Source: Clostridia bacterium (GTDB lineage: Bacteria > Bacillota > Clostridia > Monoglobales > Monoglobaceae). From it: 48,952 bases of DNA. The translations under genes and the position numbers were made by a program. The notes under the pieces are model-generated. The model did not search any database, was not told where the DNA came from, and worked only from the letters and a program-made list of their open reading frames with translations. Each line of letters starts with the position of its first letter. The first letter of the stretch is position 1. The stretch covers positions 1 to 48,952 of the forward strand of contig JAFQIA010000015.1 in assembly GCA_017397725.1 (NCBI GenBank), in the 5' to 3' direction. Shown one piece after another: positions 23,462-32,313 of the stretch.

Positions 23462-26086
23462 ATGGAAAAATTATTGATTGTTGACGGAAACAGTATTTTG
23501 AACCGTGCTTATTACGGAATCAGACCATTGACCGCACCGGACGGAACGCCCACCAATGCGGTCTATGGTTTTTTGAATATTCTGTTTAAGTATCTGGAAG
23601 AGGAACAACCGGACTATCTTTGTGTTGCTTTTGATGTGAAGGAGAAAACCTTCCGTCACAAGATGTATGACCTTTATAAGGCGCAGCGCAAACCTGCACC
23701 GGAGGATTTTCTGGTTCAGCTTCCCTTAATCAAAGAGGTTCTTAAAAGTATGAACTGTGCCTGTATCGAAAAGCCGGGCTATGAGGCGGACGACCTGATT
23801 GGAACGGTGTCCCGCCTGTGTGAGGAGCAGGGAATCGCTTGCCGGATTCTGACCGGAGATAAGGATGACTTGCAGCTGGCATCGGACAAAACGGTGATTA
23901 AATTGGTGATTACCCGTATGGGTAAAACCGAAACCACCGATTATGACCACAACGCGGTTGTGGAAAAAATGGGGGTTACCCCGCAGGCGTTTATCGATGT
24001 CAAGGGGCTGATGGGGGATTCTTCAGACAATATTCCTGGTGTCAAAGGCATTGGAGAAAAGACCGCATTTTCCTTGATTCAAAATTACCAAAGTATCGAA
24101 AAGATTTACGAAAATCTGGATGCCTTGGAGGTTACTCCGTCGGTAAAAAATAAGCTTGCCGCTGACAAGGACAGTGCTTTTTTAAGCAAGACCCTCGCCA
24201 CCATTGACCGCAATGTGCCGATGGAACTGGACCTGAAAAGCTTTTTGAGAAAGCCTTATGATACCAAGGCGGTGGGAACGCTGTTTACCCGCCTGAACTT
24301 TAAGTCCTTTTTGGAAAAGCTGGAGATTCCGCAGGAGGACCGCACCACGGATATGGAAACCATAAAAAGCACCCTCAAAGAAGTGGACGAAGGAGCCTTT
24401 TTCGACGCCCTACCCGCTGAGGGGCAGGTGGATTATCTTTTGGAAAACGGGGACCTTTATGCCACAAGCGATGGAAGCATCGTTTACTGCCTGAAAGAAG
24501 CAACCGATACTGCGCTTAGCCGCTTTTTTGGGGACAAGGGGTTATCCAAATGCGGGTATGATTTGAAAGAGGATATGCTGTTCCTGTCACGCAAAGGAAT
24601 CTCCATGGAGGGGATTGGATTTGATGTGATGCTTGCGGCATATCTGGTGGAGCCTACCCAAACCAGCTATGACTTGGAAACCTTGTGTATGACCTATCTC
24701 AAACAGGAACTTGCGGAAACCGCGGCACATATTGAGGACGACGGGCAGATTTCTATGAATTTTGGAATGGAAGAATCCATAGACCGCCAAAGCCTTTCTG
24801 ACCATCTGGCGGCAATCTCGATGCTGAAAACCTATTTTAAGGAAAAGCTGGAAGAGGATGGACAGCATCAGCTTTATTATGAAGTGGAGCTTCCGCTGAC
24901 ACAGGTCTTGGCGGAGATGGAGCTTGCCGGTGTCTATGTGGACAAAGAGGCACTTCGTCGCTTTGGAGATATGCTCAGGGAGAGAATCCTTTCCTTGCAA
25001 GAGGAAATCTATGCCCTCTCAGGCGAAGAATTCAACATCAATTCGCCCAAGCAGTTGGGGGATATTCTGTTTGGTACCTTAAAACTTCCCGGCGGTAAAA
25101 AGAACAAAAACGGCTATTCCACCAATGCCGATGTGTTGAACAAGCTCTTAAACGCCCACCCCATTGTAGAAAAGATATTATCCTTCCGTCAGCTTTCAAA
25201 ACTGCAATCTACCTATGTGGAAGGACTTTTGCCGATGATTGATGCCAAAACCGGACGGATTCATTCCAGTTTTAAGCAGACGGTCACTGCAACGGGCAGA
25301 ATCAGCAGCACCGAACCGAATTTGCAGAATATTCCGGTGCGTACCGAACTGGGACGGGAAATCCGCAAAATGTTTGTGGCTCCCAGTGAGGACACCTGTT
25401 TGGTGGATGCAGACTATTCCCAGATTGAACTTCGGGTGCTTGCCCATATTTCAGGCGATGAAACCATGCAGAATGCCTTCATCAACCAAGAGGACATCCA
25501 CACCCGCACCGCATCGCAGGTGTTCGGGGTACCCATGGAGGATGTGACATCCCAGATGCGTTCCGGTGCCAAGGCGGTCAACTTTGGTATTGTGTATGGT
25601 ATTGGCGCATTCTCTCTGGCACAGGATTTGGAGATTTCGGTCAAAGAGGCAGATGCTTACATCAAAGGGTATCTCATGCACTATCCCAAGGTAGAGGCGT
25701 ATATGAAAAAGACCATTGAGGATGCAAAAGAAAAGGGGTATGTCAGCACCTTGCTTGGCAGACGGCGGAATATGCCGGAGCTTACCGCATCCAACCACAA
25801 TACCCGTGCCTTTGGGGAGCGGGTGGCGATGAATGCACCCATTCAGGGAACTGCCGCAGACATCATCAAAATTGCCATGGTGGCAGTGTCCAAACGACTC
25901 AAGGAAGAACACTTAAAATCCCGTCTGATTCTTCAGGTACACGATGAACTGATTGTAGAGGCATACACCCATGAGGTGGAGCAGGTCAAAACGGTTCTGC
26001 GGGAAGAAATGGAAAACGCTTGCAAATTAGCGGTCCCCTTGACTGTGGATATGAATGTAGGCAAAAGCTGGTATGACACCAAATAA
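23462..26086 (+). CDS. polA: DNA polymerase I
   Basis: An 874-residue family A polymerase for Okazaki-fragment processing and repair. The 5'-3' exonuclease (about 1-290) has VDGNSILNRAYYG, YEADDLIGT, GDKDDLQL and GDSSDNIPGVKGIGEKTA. The middle 3'-5' exonuclease-like domain (about 300-470) lacks the D-x-E motif and is probably inactive for proofreading, as in Bacillus-type Pol I. The polymerase domain has motif A DADYSQIELRVLAHIS, the O-helix RSGAKAVNFGIVYG and motif C QVHDELIVEA. It starts three bases after the anti-sigma gene with GAGGG as ribosome binding site, so it is co-transcribed with the sigma pair unless an internal promoter exists. Confidence 0.96.
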   Translation: MEKLLIVDGNSILNRAYYGIRPLTAPDGTPTNAVYGFLNILFKYLEEEQPDYLCVAFDVKEKTFRHKMYDLYKAQRKPAPEDFLVQLPLIKEVLKSMNCACIEKPGYEADDLIGTVSRLCEEQGIACRILTGDKDDLQLASDKTVIKLVITRMGKTETTDYDHNAVVEKMGVTPQAFIDVKGLMGDSSDNIPGVKGIGEKTAFSLIQNYQSIEKIYENLDALEVTPSVKNKLAADKDSAFLSKTLATIDRNVPMELDLKSFLRKPYDTKAVGTLFTRLNFKSFLEKLEIPQEDRTTDMETIKSTLKEVDEGAFFDALPAEGQVDYLLENGDLYATSDGSIVYCLKEATDTALSRFFGDKGLSKCGYDLKEDMLFLSRKGISMEGIGFDVMLAAYLVEPTQTSYDLETLCMTYLKQELAETAAHIEDDGQISMNFGMEESIDRQSLSDHLAAISMLKTYFKEKLEEDGQHQLYYEVELPLTQVLAEMELAGVYVDKEALRRFGDMLRERILSLQEEIYALSGEEFNINSPKQLGDILFGTLKLPGGKKNKNGYSTNADVLNKLLNAHPIVEKILSFRQLSKLQSTYVEGLLPMIDAKTGRIHSSFKQTVTATGRISSTEPNLQNIPVRTELGREIRKMFVAPSEDTCLVDADYSQIELRVLAHISGDETMQNAFINQEDIHTRTASQVFGVPMEDVTSQMRSGAKAVNFGIVYGIGAFSLAQDLEISVKEADAYIKGYLMHYPKVEAYMKKTIEDAKEKGYVSTLLGRRRNMPELTASNHNTRAFGERVAMNAPIQGTAADIIKIAMVAVSKRLKEEHLKSRLILQVHDELIVEAYTHEVEQVKTVLREEMENACKLAVPLTVDMNVGKSWYDTK

Positions 26087-26087
26087 A

Positions 26088-26126
26088 AAAGAGGCTGTTT
26101 TACTTTTTTGTAAGACAGCCTTCTTG
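26088..26126 (+). terminator. Terminator after polA
   Basis: AGGCTGTTTTAC (26092-26103), loop T6, GTAAGACAGCCT (26110-26121), one G-U pair. The downstream T-tract is weak (TTCTTG), but a run of A precedes the stem. Confidence 0.6.
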
Positions 26127-26146
26127 TATACCTGACAAATTTGTTA

Positions 26147-26175
26147 TAGACAATGGATTTTTTTGTAGATACAAT
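26147..26175 (+). promoter_or_regulatory. Possible promoter of the AraC-sialidase fusion
   Basis: TAGACA (26147-26152), 17 bp, TACAAT (26170-26175). It would start transcription near 26182, just ahead of the GGAGGTG ribosome binding site at 26185. Confidence 0.4.
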
Positions 26176-26197
26176 GAGGGAAATGGAGGTGTTTCTT

Positions 26198-27901
26198 ATG
26201 ATGTTCTATGGAAAGGATGCAGAGCAATACAGAAAGATGTCAAACGGCGGTTTGGCAACAGCATTTCTTCGCAAGTACAAACGGGAAGAGATTATTGGGG
26301 AAGTATTTCGGTATTTTTCTGTTGACTGCATAGAAAGGTGCAAGCTGGACCCCAATGCGGTAGATGCTTTGATTGCAAAATTCTATGCCAACGAAGAGGC
26401 GCAAGCGTATGATGCGCTATCATCTTTGATAGAGCTCCTTCGGGCGTTGGAGCCTCGGGAACAAACCGAGGGGCAAAAGCTGGTGGATAAGATTGTTTCC
26501 TATGTGGATACGCATCTTTGTGAAAACATCAAGCTGGAGGATGTGGCAAAGAAATTTTGCATCAGCTATCATTATATGTGTCATGTGGTAAAAATGTATA
26601 CGGGGACAACCCTTACCAGTTATCGAAACAAAAGACGGGTTTTGCTTGCCCAAAGGTTGTTGGTGGAAACAGAGAAAAAGGTAGGGGAAATTGCGGTAGA
26701 ATGCGGTTTTGAATCTATCAGCTATTTCACCGAGATTTTCAAAAAGTATACGGGAGAACAGCCCCTAAAATTTCGGGAGAAGCAGAAGGATACTGTTTAC
26801 CTTCCGTGGTATTATGAGGAGGATATGGCACTTGCAACCATGCTTCCGTCTATGAAATTGCTCCGTCAGCCGGAAAAGATAGAACGAGATGCTTGCGTTT
26901 CCACCTATCAGGTGCATATGCCGGAGGATGAATATCAATTTCTGCATGAGGCGGCAATCATTGAATATCACGGAACGTTGTTTGCCTCGTGGTATAATTG
27001 TCCGGAGACAGAACTTCACGGGAGAACGCCAATTCGGGGAAGACGCTCCAAAGACGGAGGGAAAACCTGGAGCGAGGTGGAGGTTGTTGCCGATTGTGCC
27101 GATGGTAGAATTCTGTATTGTCCGCCGGTTTACGGCATTTGCGACGATAAGCTCTATCTGTTTTTGAATGAACTTGTGGGGCCGGATTTGGTCCATGGGG
27201 TGGACTTGTTTGTATTTGATGAGGAAAAGGATGCTTTTATCAAGCTTTGGTCCAGACCCATTCCCTTTAAGCTCAATACCAATGTAGTGCGCCTTCCCAA
27301 CGGAAAGCTGATGCTTCCGGGCAGAGTAGGTGAACTTGATAGATTCCCTAATACGCCGGCGGTGTTAATTTCCGACAGCGGGAAAATAGATGCCGACTGG
27401 CGATTGGTGAAGGTTGCCCCGGACGGCAATCTTCCGGATGGAAGCTTCTTGATTCATCCGGAGATGACTGCGATGGTGACGGAGGATACCATTTATATGA
27501 TTTGTCGAAACGATATTCGCGCGGTGCCGATTCTGTATCTGTCGAAAGACAACGGTGAAAGCTGGAGCGAGCCTTATGCCTATGATATTCCGGTGGTGAA
27601 CTCCAAAATCTATTGCGGAGATCTGAAAGACGGCAGACATTATATGGTGGGTAATATACAGACGAGGACCAGAGATAAACTGGTACTTTATCTGACCGAT
27701 GACGAAACGCCGGTATTTACCAAATATGTGATTTTACAGGATGGCGGCAATGAAGAATTCCCTGACGCTGGAGCATGGCATTATCCGGTGGCTTACGAAA
27801 GTGAAGGTAAGTTATATATTATTTATACCGTGCACCTAACCTCAAATTGGGTGAACCCAAGAGGCGCAGTCCTTTCGGTAATTGACCTTAGCAAGGTGTA
27901 A
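26198..27901 (+). CDS. AraC-type HTH fused to a sialidase-like (Asp-box) beta-propeller
   Basis: A 567-residue protein with no signal peptide. Residues about 90-195 are an AraC/XylS double helix-turn-helix: VDTHLCENIKLEDVAKKF, then RVLLAQRLLVETEKKVGEIA, CGFESISYFTEIFKKYTGEQ. From about 215 to the end it is a sialidase-like propeller with Asp boxes RRSKDGGKTWSE (about 282-293) and LSKDNGESWSEP (about 447-458), plus an early RGR arginine. AraC regulators usually sense sugars through a cupin; a propeller C-terminal to the DNA-binding domain is unusual. It may act as an intracellular sialic-acid or glycan-fragment sensor, or still be an enzyme. The start at 26198 follows GGAGGTG by 6 bases; an upstream ATG at 26153 lacks one. 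Confidence 0.78.
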   Translation: MMFYGKDAEQYRKMSNGGLATAFLRKYKREEIIGEVFRYFSVDCIERCKLDPNAVDALIAKFYANEEAQAYDALSSLIELLRALEPREQTEGQKLVDKIVSYVDTHLCENIKLEDVAKKFCISYHYMCHVVKMYTGTTLTSYRNKRRVLLAQRLLVETEKKVGEIAVECGFESISYFTEIFKKYTGEQPLKFREKQKDTVYLPWYYEEDMALATMLPSMKLLRQPEKIERDACVSTYQVHMPEDEYQFLHEAAIIEYHGTLFASWYNCPETELHGRTPIRGRRSKDGGKTWSEVEVVADCADGRILYCPPVYGICDDKLYLFLNELVGPDLVHGVDLFVFDEEKDAFIKLWSRPIPFKLNTNVVRLPNGKLMLPGRVGELDRFPNTPAVLISDSGKIDADWRLVKVAPDGNLPDGSFLIHPEMTAMVTEDTIYMICRNDIRAVPILYLSKDNGESWSEPYAYDIPVVNSKIYCGDLKDGRHYMVGNIQTRTRDKLVLYLTDDETPVFTKYVILQDGGNEEFPDAGAWHYPVAYESEGKLYIIYTVHLTSNWVNPRGAVLSVIDLSKV

Positions 27902-27939
27902 AAAAGGCAGGCTTGCATTTTAGCAAGCCTGCCTTTTTT
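27901..27939. terminator. Bidirectional terminator between convergent genes
   Basis: AAGGCAGGCTTGC (27904-27916), loop ATTTTA, GCAAGCCTGCCTT (27923-27935), with A5 before and T tract after. It serves the fusion gene on the plus strand and the amidohydrolase on the minus strand. Confidence 0.93.
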
Positions 27940-28723
27940 ATAGGTTCAATAATTCTTCAATGTTTTTGTGGAGCATTTTCTCCATATCCTCATGGGAAAA
28001 TCCAAGACTGCGCAGATGATGGAGCTCGTCTTCGGGGCGCCACATGGGGTAGTCGGAGGCAAAAAGAACGCGGTCAGTACCAAACGCCTCAATCAAACTG
28101 CGGAATTTTTCAGAACTCATAGCATAACGGCTGCTGGAGCAGTCTACCCAAAGATTTTTCATCCCTGCAAGCACTTGGACTGCATCGTCCCATTGGGACC
28201 ATCCCCCAAAGTGGGCGCCGATGACCTTAAGCTTGGGGAAGTCTTTCATCATCCTTGCCAACCGATGTGGCTCGCTGTAAGAATAGCGATGGTCACCGGT
28301 GTGAAACAGAATGGGAATCCGTCCTTGCGCTGCCTCGTAAATGGGATAGGCAACAGGGGCATCAATGGCAAAATGCTGAAAGTCAGGGTGGAGCTTGATT
28401 CCTTTAAAACCCAAGGCGATGGCACGGTCTACCTCGCCTGCAATATCCTCATAGTCAGGATGCATTGCCATAAACCCAATCAAGCGGTCGGGGTATTCCT
28501 TGATGGATGCCGCAAGAAAGTTGTTGATGCTTGGTACCTGTGCCGCCACGGTGGCAACCGAATGTACCAAAAACTTGTCAATGCCAAATTGGTCACCCTT
28601 TTGGATTAAGGTCTGCAAAGTGCCGTCATTATCAATGGGAATATCATAAAAAGAGCCAATGCTCTCAACAGCAGCTCGGCTGATTTTTTCGGGATAGATG
28701 TGGGCATGTGCGTCGATAATCAT
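27938..28723 (-). CDS. Amidohydrolase of the PF04909 (ACMSD-like) TIM-barrel family
   Basis: A 261-residue metal-dependent hydrolase. The N-terminus MIIDAHAHIYPE carries the H-x-H metal pair. GIKLHPDFQHF is near 110, ILFHTGDH supplies another histidine, IGAHFGGW a further one, and FASDYPMW the catalytic Asp. The family includes decarboxylases and lactone or amide hydrolases; the substrate is not visible. ATG 28723 gives the classic start; a GTG at 28735 would add four residues but overlaps the GAGGAG ribosome binding site. Convergent with the AraC fusion and separated from it only by the shared terminator. No functional link is provable. Confidence 0.82.
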   Translation of the reverse strand: MIIDAHAHIYPEKISRAAVESIGSFYDIPIDNDGTLQTLIQKGDQFGIDKFLVHSVATVAAQVPSINNFLAASIKEYPDRLIGFMAMHPDYEDIAGEVDRAIALGFKGIKLHPDFQHFAIDAPVAYPIYEAAQGRIPILFHTGDHRYSYSEPHRLARMMKDFPKLKVIGAHFGGWSQWDDAVQVLAGMKNLWVDCSSSRYAMSSEKFRSLIEAFGTDRVLFASDYPMWRPEDELHHLRSLGFSHEDMEKMLHKNIEELLNL

Positions 28724-28808
28724 AGGGTCAAACACTCCTCATTTGTAAGAATTATTGCCAGTATACCGCAGATTTTTCGATTTTGCAAGAGGAAACCAAA
28801 GAAAAAGC

Positions 28809-28837
28809 TTGTATTTCGACCATTTTTCTGGTATACT
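28809..28837 (+). promoter_or_regulatory. Promoter of yhbY
   Basis: TTGTAT (28809-28814), 17 bp, TATACT (28832-28837), with TGG directly before the -10 (extended -10). Confidence 0.75.
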
Positions 28838-28867
28838 AAGGCGAGATAGAAACAAAGGAGCGATGGC

Positions 28868-29155
28868 ATGTTAACCAGCAAGCAAAGAGCAAAATTGCGT
28901 GGGATGGCAAACACCATTCCGGCGCTTTATCAGATTGGCAAGGACGGCATTACAGAAAATATGGCAAAGCAATTTGCCGATGCCTTGGAGGCAAAGGAAC
29001 TGATTAAGGTGCACGTGCTTGACAATGCCTTGATGGATACCCGTGAGGCGGCAGAAGAGGCGGCAGCAGCCGTTGGCGCGGAGACGGTGCAGATTATCGG
29101 TAGCAAGTTTGTCCTTTACAAGGCATCCAAAGAGAATCCCAAAATTGTCTTATAA
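28868..29155 (+). CDS. yhbY: YhbY-family RNA-binding protein (CRM domain)
   Basis: A 95-residue single-domain CRM protein that associates with pre-50S ribosomal particles. The sequence runs LTSKQRAKLRGMANTIP (residues 2-18), then the YQIGKDGIT loop, ELIKVHVL, and a terminal GSKFVLYK strand. The GKDG loop corresponds to the GxxG RNA-binding turn. AAAGGAG lies upstream of the ATG. Its own promoter and terminator suggest a single-gene transcript. Its stop overlaps the 3' end of the convergent spoIVFB by six bases. Confidence 0.92.
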   Translation: MLTSKQRAKLRGMANTIPALYQIGKDGITENMAKQFADALEAKELIKVHVLDNALMDTREAAEEAAAAVGAETVQIIGSKFVLYKASKENPKIVL

Positions 29156-30070
29156 AAAATGCCCATTGGGCATTTTTTTGTTTGCAATTTCTCCCAAGGT
29201 GATGCGGATGCTGTCTCTGAGCAATGCCTGTAAAACTTCACCCTGTGTCAGGGTGGCGATTTGTTTCTGATTTTCGTCCAGAATATGTATGACACAGTAG
29301 CGGTGATAGGAAAGCCTGCGCAGTAGATTTCTTGCAGGCAGGTCCGCGGATGCGGTAAAGGTCAGGGTGGTATGCAGATTCTCCCTGTCCGGTGCCTGAT
29401 TGCAGGTCAAAAGCTCGTATAACATCTGTTTGGTGAGAGAGCGCTCCTCCAGACAAAGGTTGCCCAATAAAAATGCGCCAATCAAAAGCAGTGAAAACTG
29501 AAATTTGAGGGTCAACAAAAGGAGTGTACCTATCGCAAAAAGCAAAACTGCCAGAATCCGGCTTAATGACAAGGAGATGCGATAGGCGGTCATAGCATCG
29601 GAGCCAAGGGTCAAAAGAGAACGGAGGATTCGCCCTCCGTCCAAGGGCAGGCAGGGGAGCAGATTCACCAGAGCGATGGAAAGGTTGCAGGCGACGGCAT
29701 AAGTAAGAAGTTCTGATGGCGCAACTTCCCCAATCAAATAGAAGGTTGCGGCAAGAAACAGATTGCAAAAGGGACCGGCAAGTGCCATAAAGATTTCCCT
29801 TGCCGGTTGCAAAATGATGGGGTTTTTCAAAGTGGAACAGACCCCGAAAGGTAGAATGGACATTCCTTGAATGGGAATTTTAAGTCCCTTGCAGGCAAGG
29901 ATGTGACAAAGCTCGTGGAGCAGGGCAGATGCCCAGCTGATGAGGAAAAGCAAAAGATAATTTCCCAAATATGCGGCAAACAGCAACGGGAAAAGCAGAA
30001 GATGGATTTCCACGGTGAAACGCTTACCAAAGGAAAGGGTGCCCTTGCGGGTGATAGACCCCGCCCTCAT
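29150..30070 (-). CDS. spoIVFB: Sporulation site-2-type metalloprotease SpoIVFB
   Basis: A 306-residue intramembrane M50 protease. Zinc motif HELCH at residues 52-56 in the second helix; the third ligand lies in NLLPCLPLDGGRIL (Asp144). Several helices span about 20-210. Residues about 240-300 form a CBS-like domain (LPARNLLRRLSYHRYCVIHIL), as in Bacillus SpoIVFB. This enzyme removes the pro-sequence of sigma-K in the mother cell. The start overlaps the stop of the small upstream gene by ATGA (30067-30070). The 3' end overlaps yhbY and contains the yhbY terminator hairpin. Confidence 0.88.
   Translation of the reverse strand: MRAGSITRKGTLSFGKRFTVEIHLLLFPLLFAAYLGNYLLLFLISWASALLHELCHILACKGLKIPIQGMSILPFGVCSTLKNPIILQPAREIFMALAGPFCNLFLAATFYLIGEVAPSELLTYAVACNLSIALVNLLPCLPLDGGRILRSLLTLGSDAMTAYRISLSLSRILAVLLFAIGTLLLLTLKFQFSLLLIGAFLLGNLCLEERSLTKQMLYELLTCNQAPDRENLHTTLTFTASADLPARNLLRRLSYHRYCVIHILDENQKQIATLTQGEVLQALLRDSIRITLGEIANKKMPNGHFL
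29154..29178. terminator. Terminator of yhbY inside the spoIVFB 3' end
   Basis: AAAAAATGCCC (29154-29164), loop ATT, GGGCATTTTTT (29168-29178). It is symmetrical and could act in both directions, but on the minus strand it lies within the last codons of spoIVFB. Confidence 0.85.
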
Positions 30071-30339
30071 AAAGCCCCCTCTGGCGTATCCTCGCCGGAA
30101 TCGAAAAGATCAGAGAACCGCTGAATAAGGTTGTTCCCTGCTTCTTGAAGAAACGAAAAATCCGTTTCATACCGCAATGCGTGACCCAATGCGGCGGTAT
30201 AGCGCTGAAACAAAGGGACAGGTCCCTGCTTCATTCCCCATACCAAAAGACCACAGACAAGAGCGGCAAGGAATTGTTTGAGGAGTTGTTTCCCCCATCT
30301 GCGAAAGAGTGAGATACGTTTTGGAGTTTCGTCTTGCAT
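30067..30339 (-). CDS. Short SpoIVFA-like single-pass membrane protein
   Basis: A 90-residue protein with a basic N-terminus (PKRISLFRRWGKQLLKQF), one membrane helix at about 24-38 and a C-terminal tail with an amphipathic stretch (LQEAGNNLIQRFSDLF). It overlaps spoIVFB by ATGA, the position held by spoIVFA in Bacillus. SpoIVFA is normally about 260 residues with a C-terminal peptidase-M23-like domain that is absent here. I infer a minimal SpoIVFA counterpart from position and topology, not from strong similarity. ATG 30339 has AGGTG six bases upstream; ATG 30345 would add two residues. Confidence 0.6.
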   Translation of the reverse strand: MQDETPKRISLFRRWGKQLLKQFLAALVCGLLVWGMKQGPVPLFQRYTAALGHALRYETDFSFLQEAGNNLIQRFSDLFDSGEDTPEGAL

Positions 30340-30409
30340 TTTCATCACCTACTTTGGGAAAATAAGGTTGTCTTTAAGACAGTTTACGGGACAATCTTGC
30401 GAAATATGC

Positions 30410-30438
30410 TTGCAACTTTTTCAAAAATATTGTATCAT
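30410..30438 (+). promoter_or_regulatory. Promoter of the radical SAM / DUF2344 pair
   Basis: TTGCAA (30410-30415), 17 bp, TATCAT (30433-30438). Transcription from near 30445 fits the chosen start at 30469 and excludes longer N-termini. Confidence 0.7.
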
Positions 30439-30468
30439 TATCCCAAGACTATGAGTCGGAGGCAGACT

Positions 30469-32313
30469 ATGTATCAGAGAAAACTGGAAGAATGTTTAAA
30501 GCGTGTGCAAAAACCTGCACGCTATATAGGAAATGAGTTTAACAGCATCCACAAGGAATGGACGAGCGATAAGATGTCAGTGGCGTTTTGCTTTCCCGAT
30601 GTGTATGAGGTGGGAATGTCCCATTTGGGGATGAAGATTCTGTATCATATGCTCAACGAGCGGGAGGACACCATCTGCGAGCGGGTATTTGCGCCTTGGG
30701 ATGATATGGAACAGGAAATGCGCAAAGAGAGAATCCCCTTGCTCTCTATGGAGAGCGCCAAACCGGTACGGGATTTTGATATGATTGCTTTTACCCTGCA
30801 GTATGAAATGAGCTATTCCAACATTGTGAATATGCTGGATTTGGCAGGGGTTCCTTTGCGTGCCGCAGAGCGGGAGAGGGAGGATGCCTTTGTCTATTGC
30901 GGAGGCCCTTGTGCCTACCACGCAGAGCCCTTGGCAGATATTGTGGATTTTCTGGTTCTGGGCGAAGGCGAAGAAATGAACAGCGAGCTGATGGATGTCT
31001 ACAAGGTCTGGAAGGACAGCGGGAAACCCAGAGAAGAATATCTCATGGAAATTGCCAAAATCCAAGGGGTCTATGTACCCTCATTCTATGATGTGACCTA
31101 TCACGAGGACGGAACCATAAAGTCCTTCTCGCCCAATCGGGAGGGCATCCCCCAAAAGGTGAAAAAGCGGATTATCAAGGATATGGACAATACCTATATT
31201 CCCGAAAAGCTGATTGTGCCCTTTATGGAGACGGTGCACGACCGGATTATGCTGGAGCTGTTCCGTGGCTGTATCCGTGGCTGCCGGTTCTGTCAGGCGG
31301 GATATATTTATCGTCCGGTGCGGGAACGCTCGGTGGAAAAACTGCTTGAGGTGGCGCAGAATTCTATCAACGCAACCGGCTATGAGGAAATGTCGATGGC
31401 ATCTCTGAGCACCAGCGACTATACCAAATTGTTTCCCCTCACCGATGGCTTGCTTGCCATGACGGTGGATAAAAAAATCAACCTTTCTCTGCCCTCGCTC
31501 AGGGTGGACAACTTCTCTATGGAGTTGATGGAAAAGGTGCAAAAGGTCAAAAAGAGCGGCTTGACCTTTGCACCCGAGGCGGGCACCCAGCGACTGCGGG
31601 ATGTGATTAACAAGAATGTACTGGAAGAAGATTTGATGCGTACTGCCAAGATTGCCTTTCAGGGTGGTTATAACCGGATTAAGCTTTACTTTATGTTGGG
31701 ACTTCCCACCGAAACCGATGCGGACGTTCTGGGCATCGGCGAGCTTGCCCAAAAGGTGATTGATGCCTTTTATGAGATTCCCAAAGAGGAGCGCAAAGGC
31801 AGAAGTATCTCGGTAACCGTCAGCACATCCTTCTTTGTGCCAAAGCCCTTTACCCCGTTCCAATGGGAACCGCAGAACAAGATTGCGGATATGGAGGCAA
31901 AGGCGAAAATGCTGAAAGACTCCATCACCAACAATAAGATTGTCTATAACTGGCACAACAGCGATGTGAGCTTTTTGGAAGAGGTGTTTGCCAAGGGCGA
32001 CCGTCGTTTGGGCGAGGTGCTGATTACTGCGCAAAAGCTTGGCTGCAAGTTTGACGGATGGACCGACTTTTTTGATTATGACAAGTGGATGGAGGCGTTT
32101 CAGATTCACGGAATCGATCCCGCCTTCTATGCCCATCGGCGGATGGACCATAATGAGATTCTGCCTTGGGACTATGCAGATATCGGTGTGAGCAAGGAGT
32201 TTTTGATTGAGGAGCACGAAAGAGCGTATCGGGGAGAAACCACCCCCTCCTGTCGGGATGCTTGTATGGGATGCGGTGCGGCACAGTTTGGAGGAGGTGT
32301 CTGCTTTGAGTAA
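30469..32313 (+). CDS. B12-binding-like radical SAM protein of the TIGR03960 family
   Basis: A 614-residue protein. The N-terminal part resembles a cobalamin-binding Rossmann region (VAFCFPDVYEVGMSHLGMKIL, residues about 35-55). A radical SAM barrel follows with the cluster motif LFRGCIRGCRFCQAG (C-x3-C-x2-C) near residue 265, then TFAPEAGTQRLRDVIN and LYFMLGLPTETD. The C-terminus has a CMGCGAAQFGGGVCFE cysteine cluster. GGAGG at 30458-30462, six bases ahead, sets the ATG at 30469. It overlaps the DUF2344 gene by 8 bp, as these two usually pair or fuse. The reaction is unknown; a role in RNA modification or ribosome biology has been suggested only by genomic context elsewhere. Confidence 0.88.
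   Translation: MYQRKLEECLKRVQKPARYIGNEFNSIHKEWTSDKMSVAFCFPDVYEVGMSHLGMKILYHMLNEREDTICERVFAPWDDMEQEMRKERIPLLSMESAKPVRDFDMIAFTLQYEMSYSNIVNMLDLAGVPLRAAEREREDAFVYCGGPCAYHAEPLADIVDFLVLGEGEEMNSELMDVYKVWKDSGKPREEYLMEIAKIQGVYVPSFYDVTYHEDGTIKSFSPNREGIPQKVKKRIIKDMDNTYIPEKLIVPFMETVHDRIMLELFRGCIRGCRFCQAGYIYRPVRERSVEKLLEVAQNSINATGYEEMSMASLSTSDYTKLFPLTDGLLAMTVDKKINLSLPSLRVDNFSMELMEKVQKVKKSGLTFAPEAGTQRLRDVINKNVLEEDLMRTAKIAFQGGYNRIKLYFMLGLPTETDADVLGIGELAQKVIDAFYEIPKEERKGRSISVTVSTSFFVPKPFTPFQWEPQNKIADMEAKAKMLKDSITNNKIVYNWHNSDVSFLEEVFAKGDRRLGEVLITAQKLGCKFDGWTDFFDYDKWMEAFQIHGIDPAFYAHRRMDHNEILPWDYADIGVSKEFLIEEHERAYRGETTPSCRDACMGCGAAQFGGGVCFE

Noticed and set aside
30211..30230. AGGGACAGGTCCCT palindrome inside the SpoIVFA-like gene, considered as a third hairpin repeat
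   Set aside because: It shares only a GGGAC core with the two GGGGACGG repeats and the coding frame is uninterrupted; too short to call.
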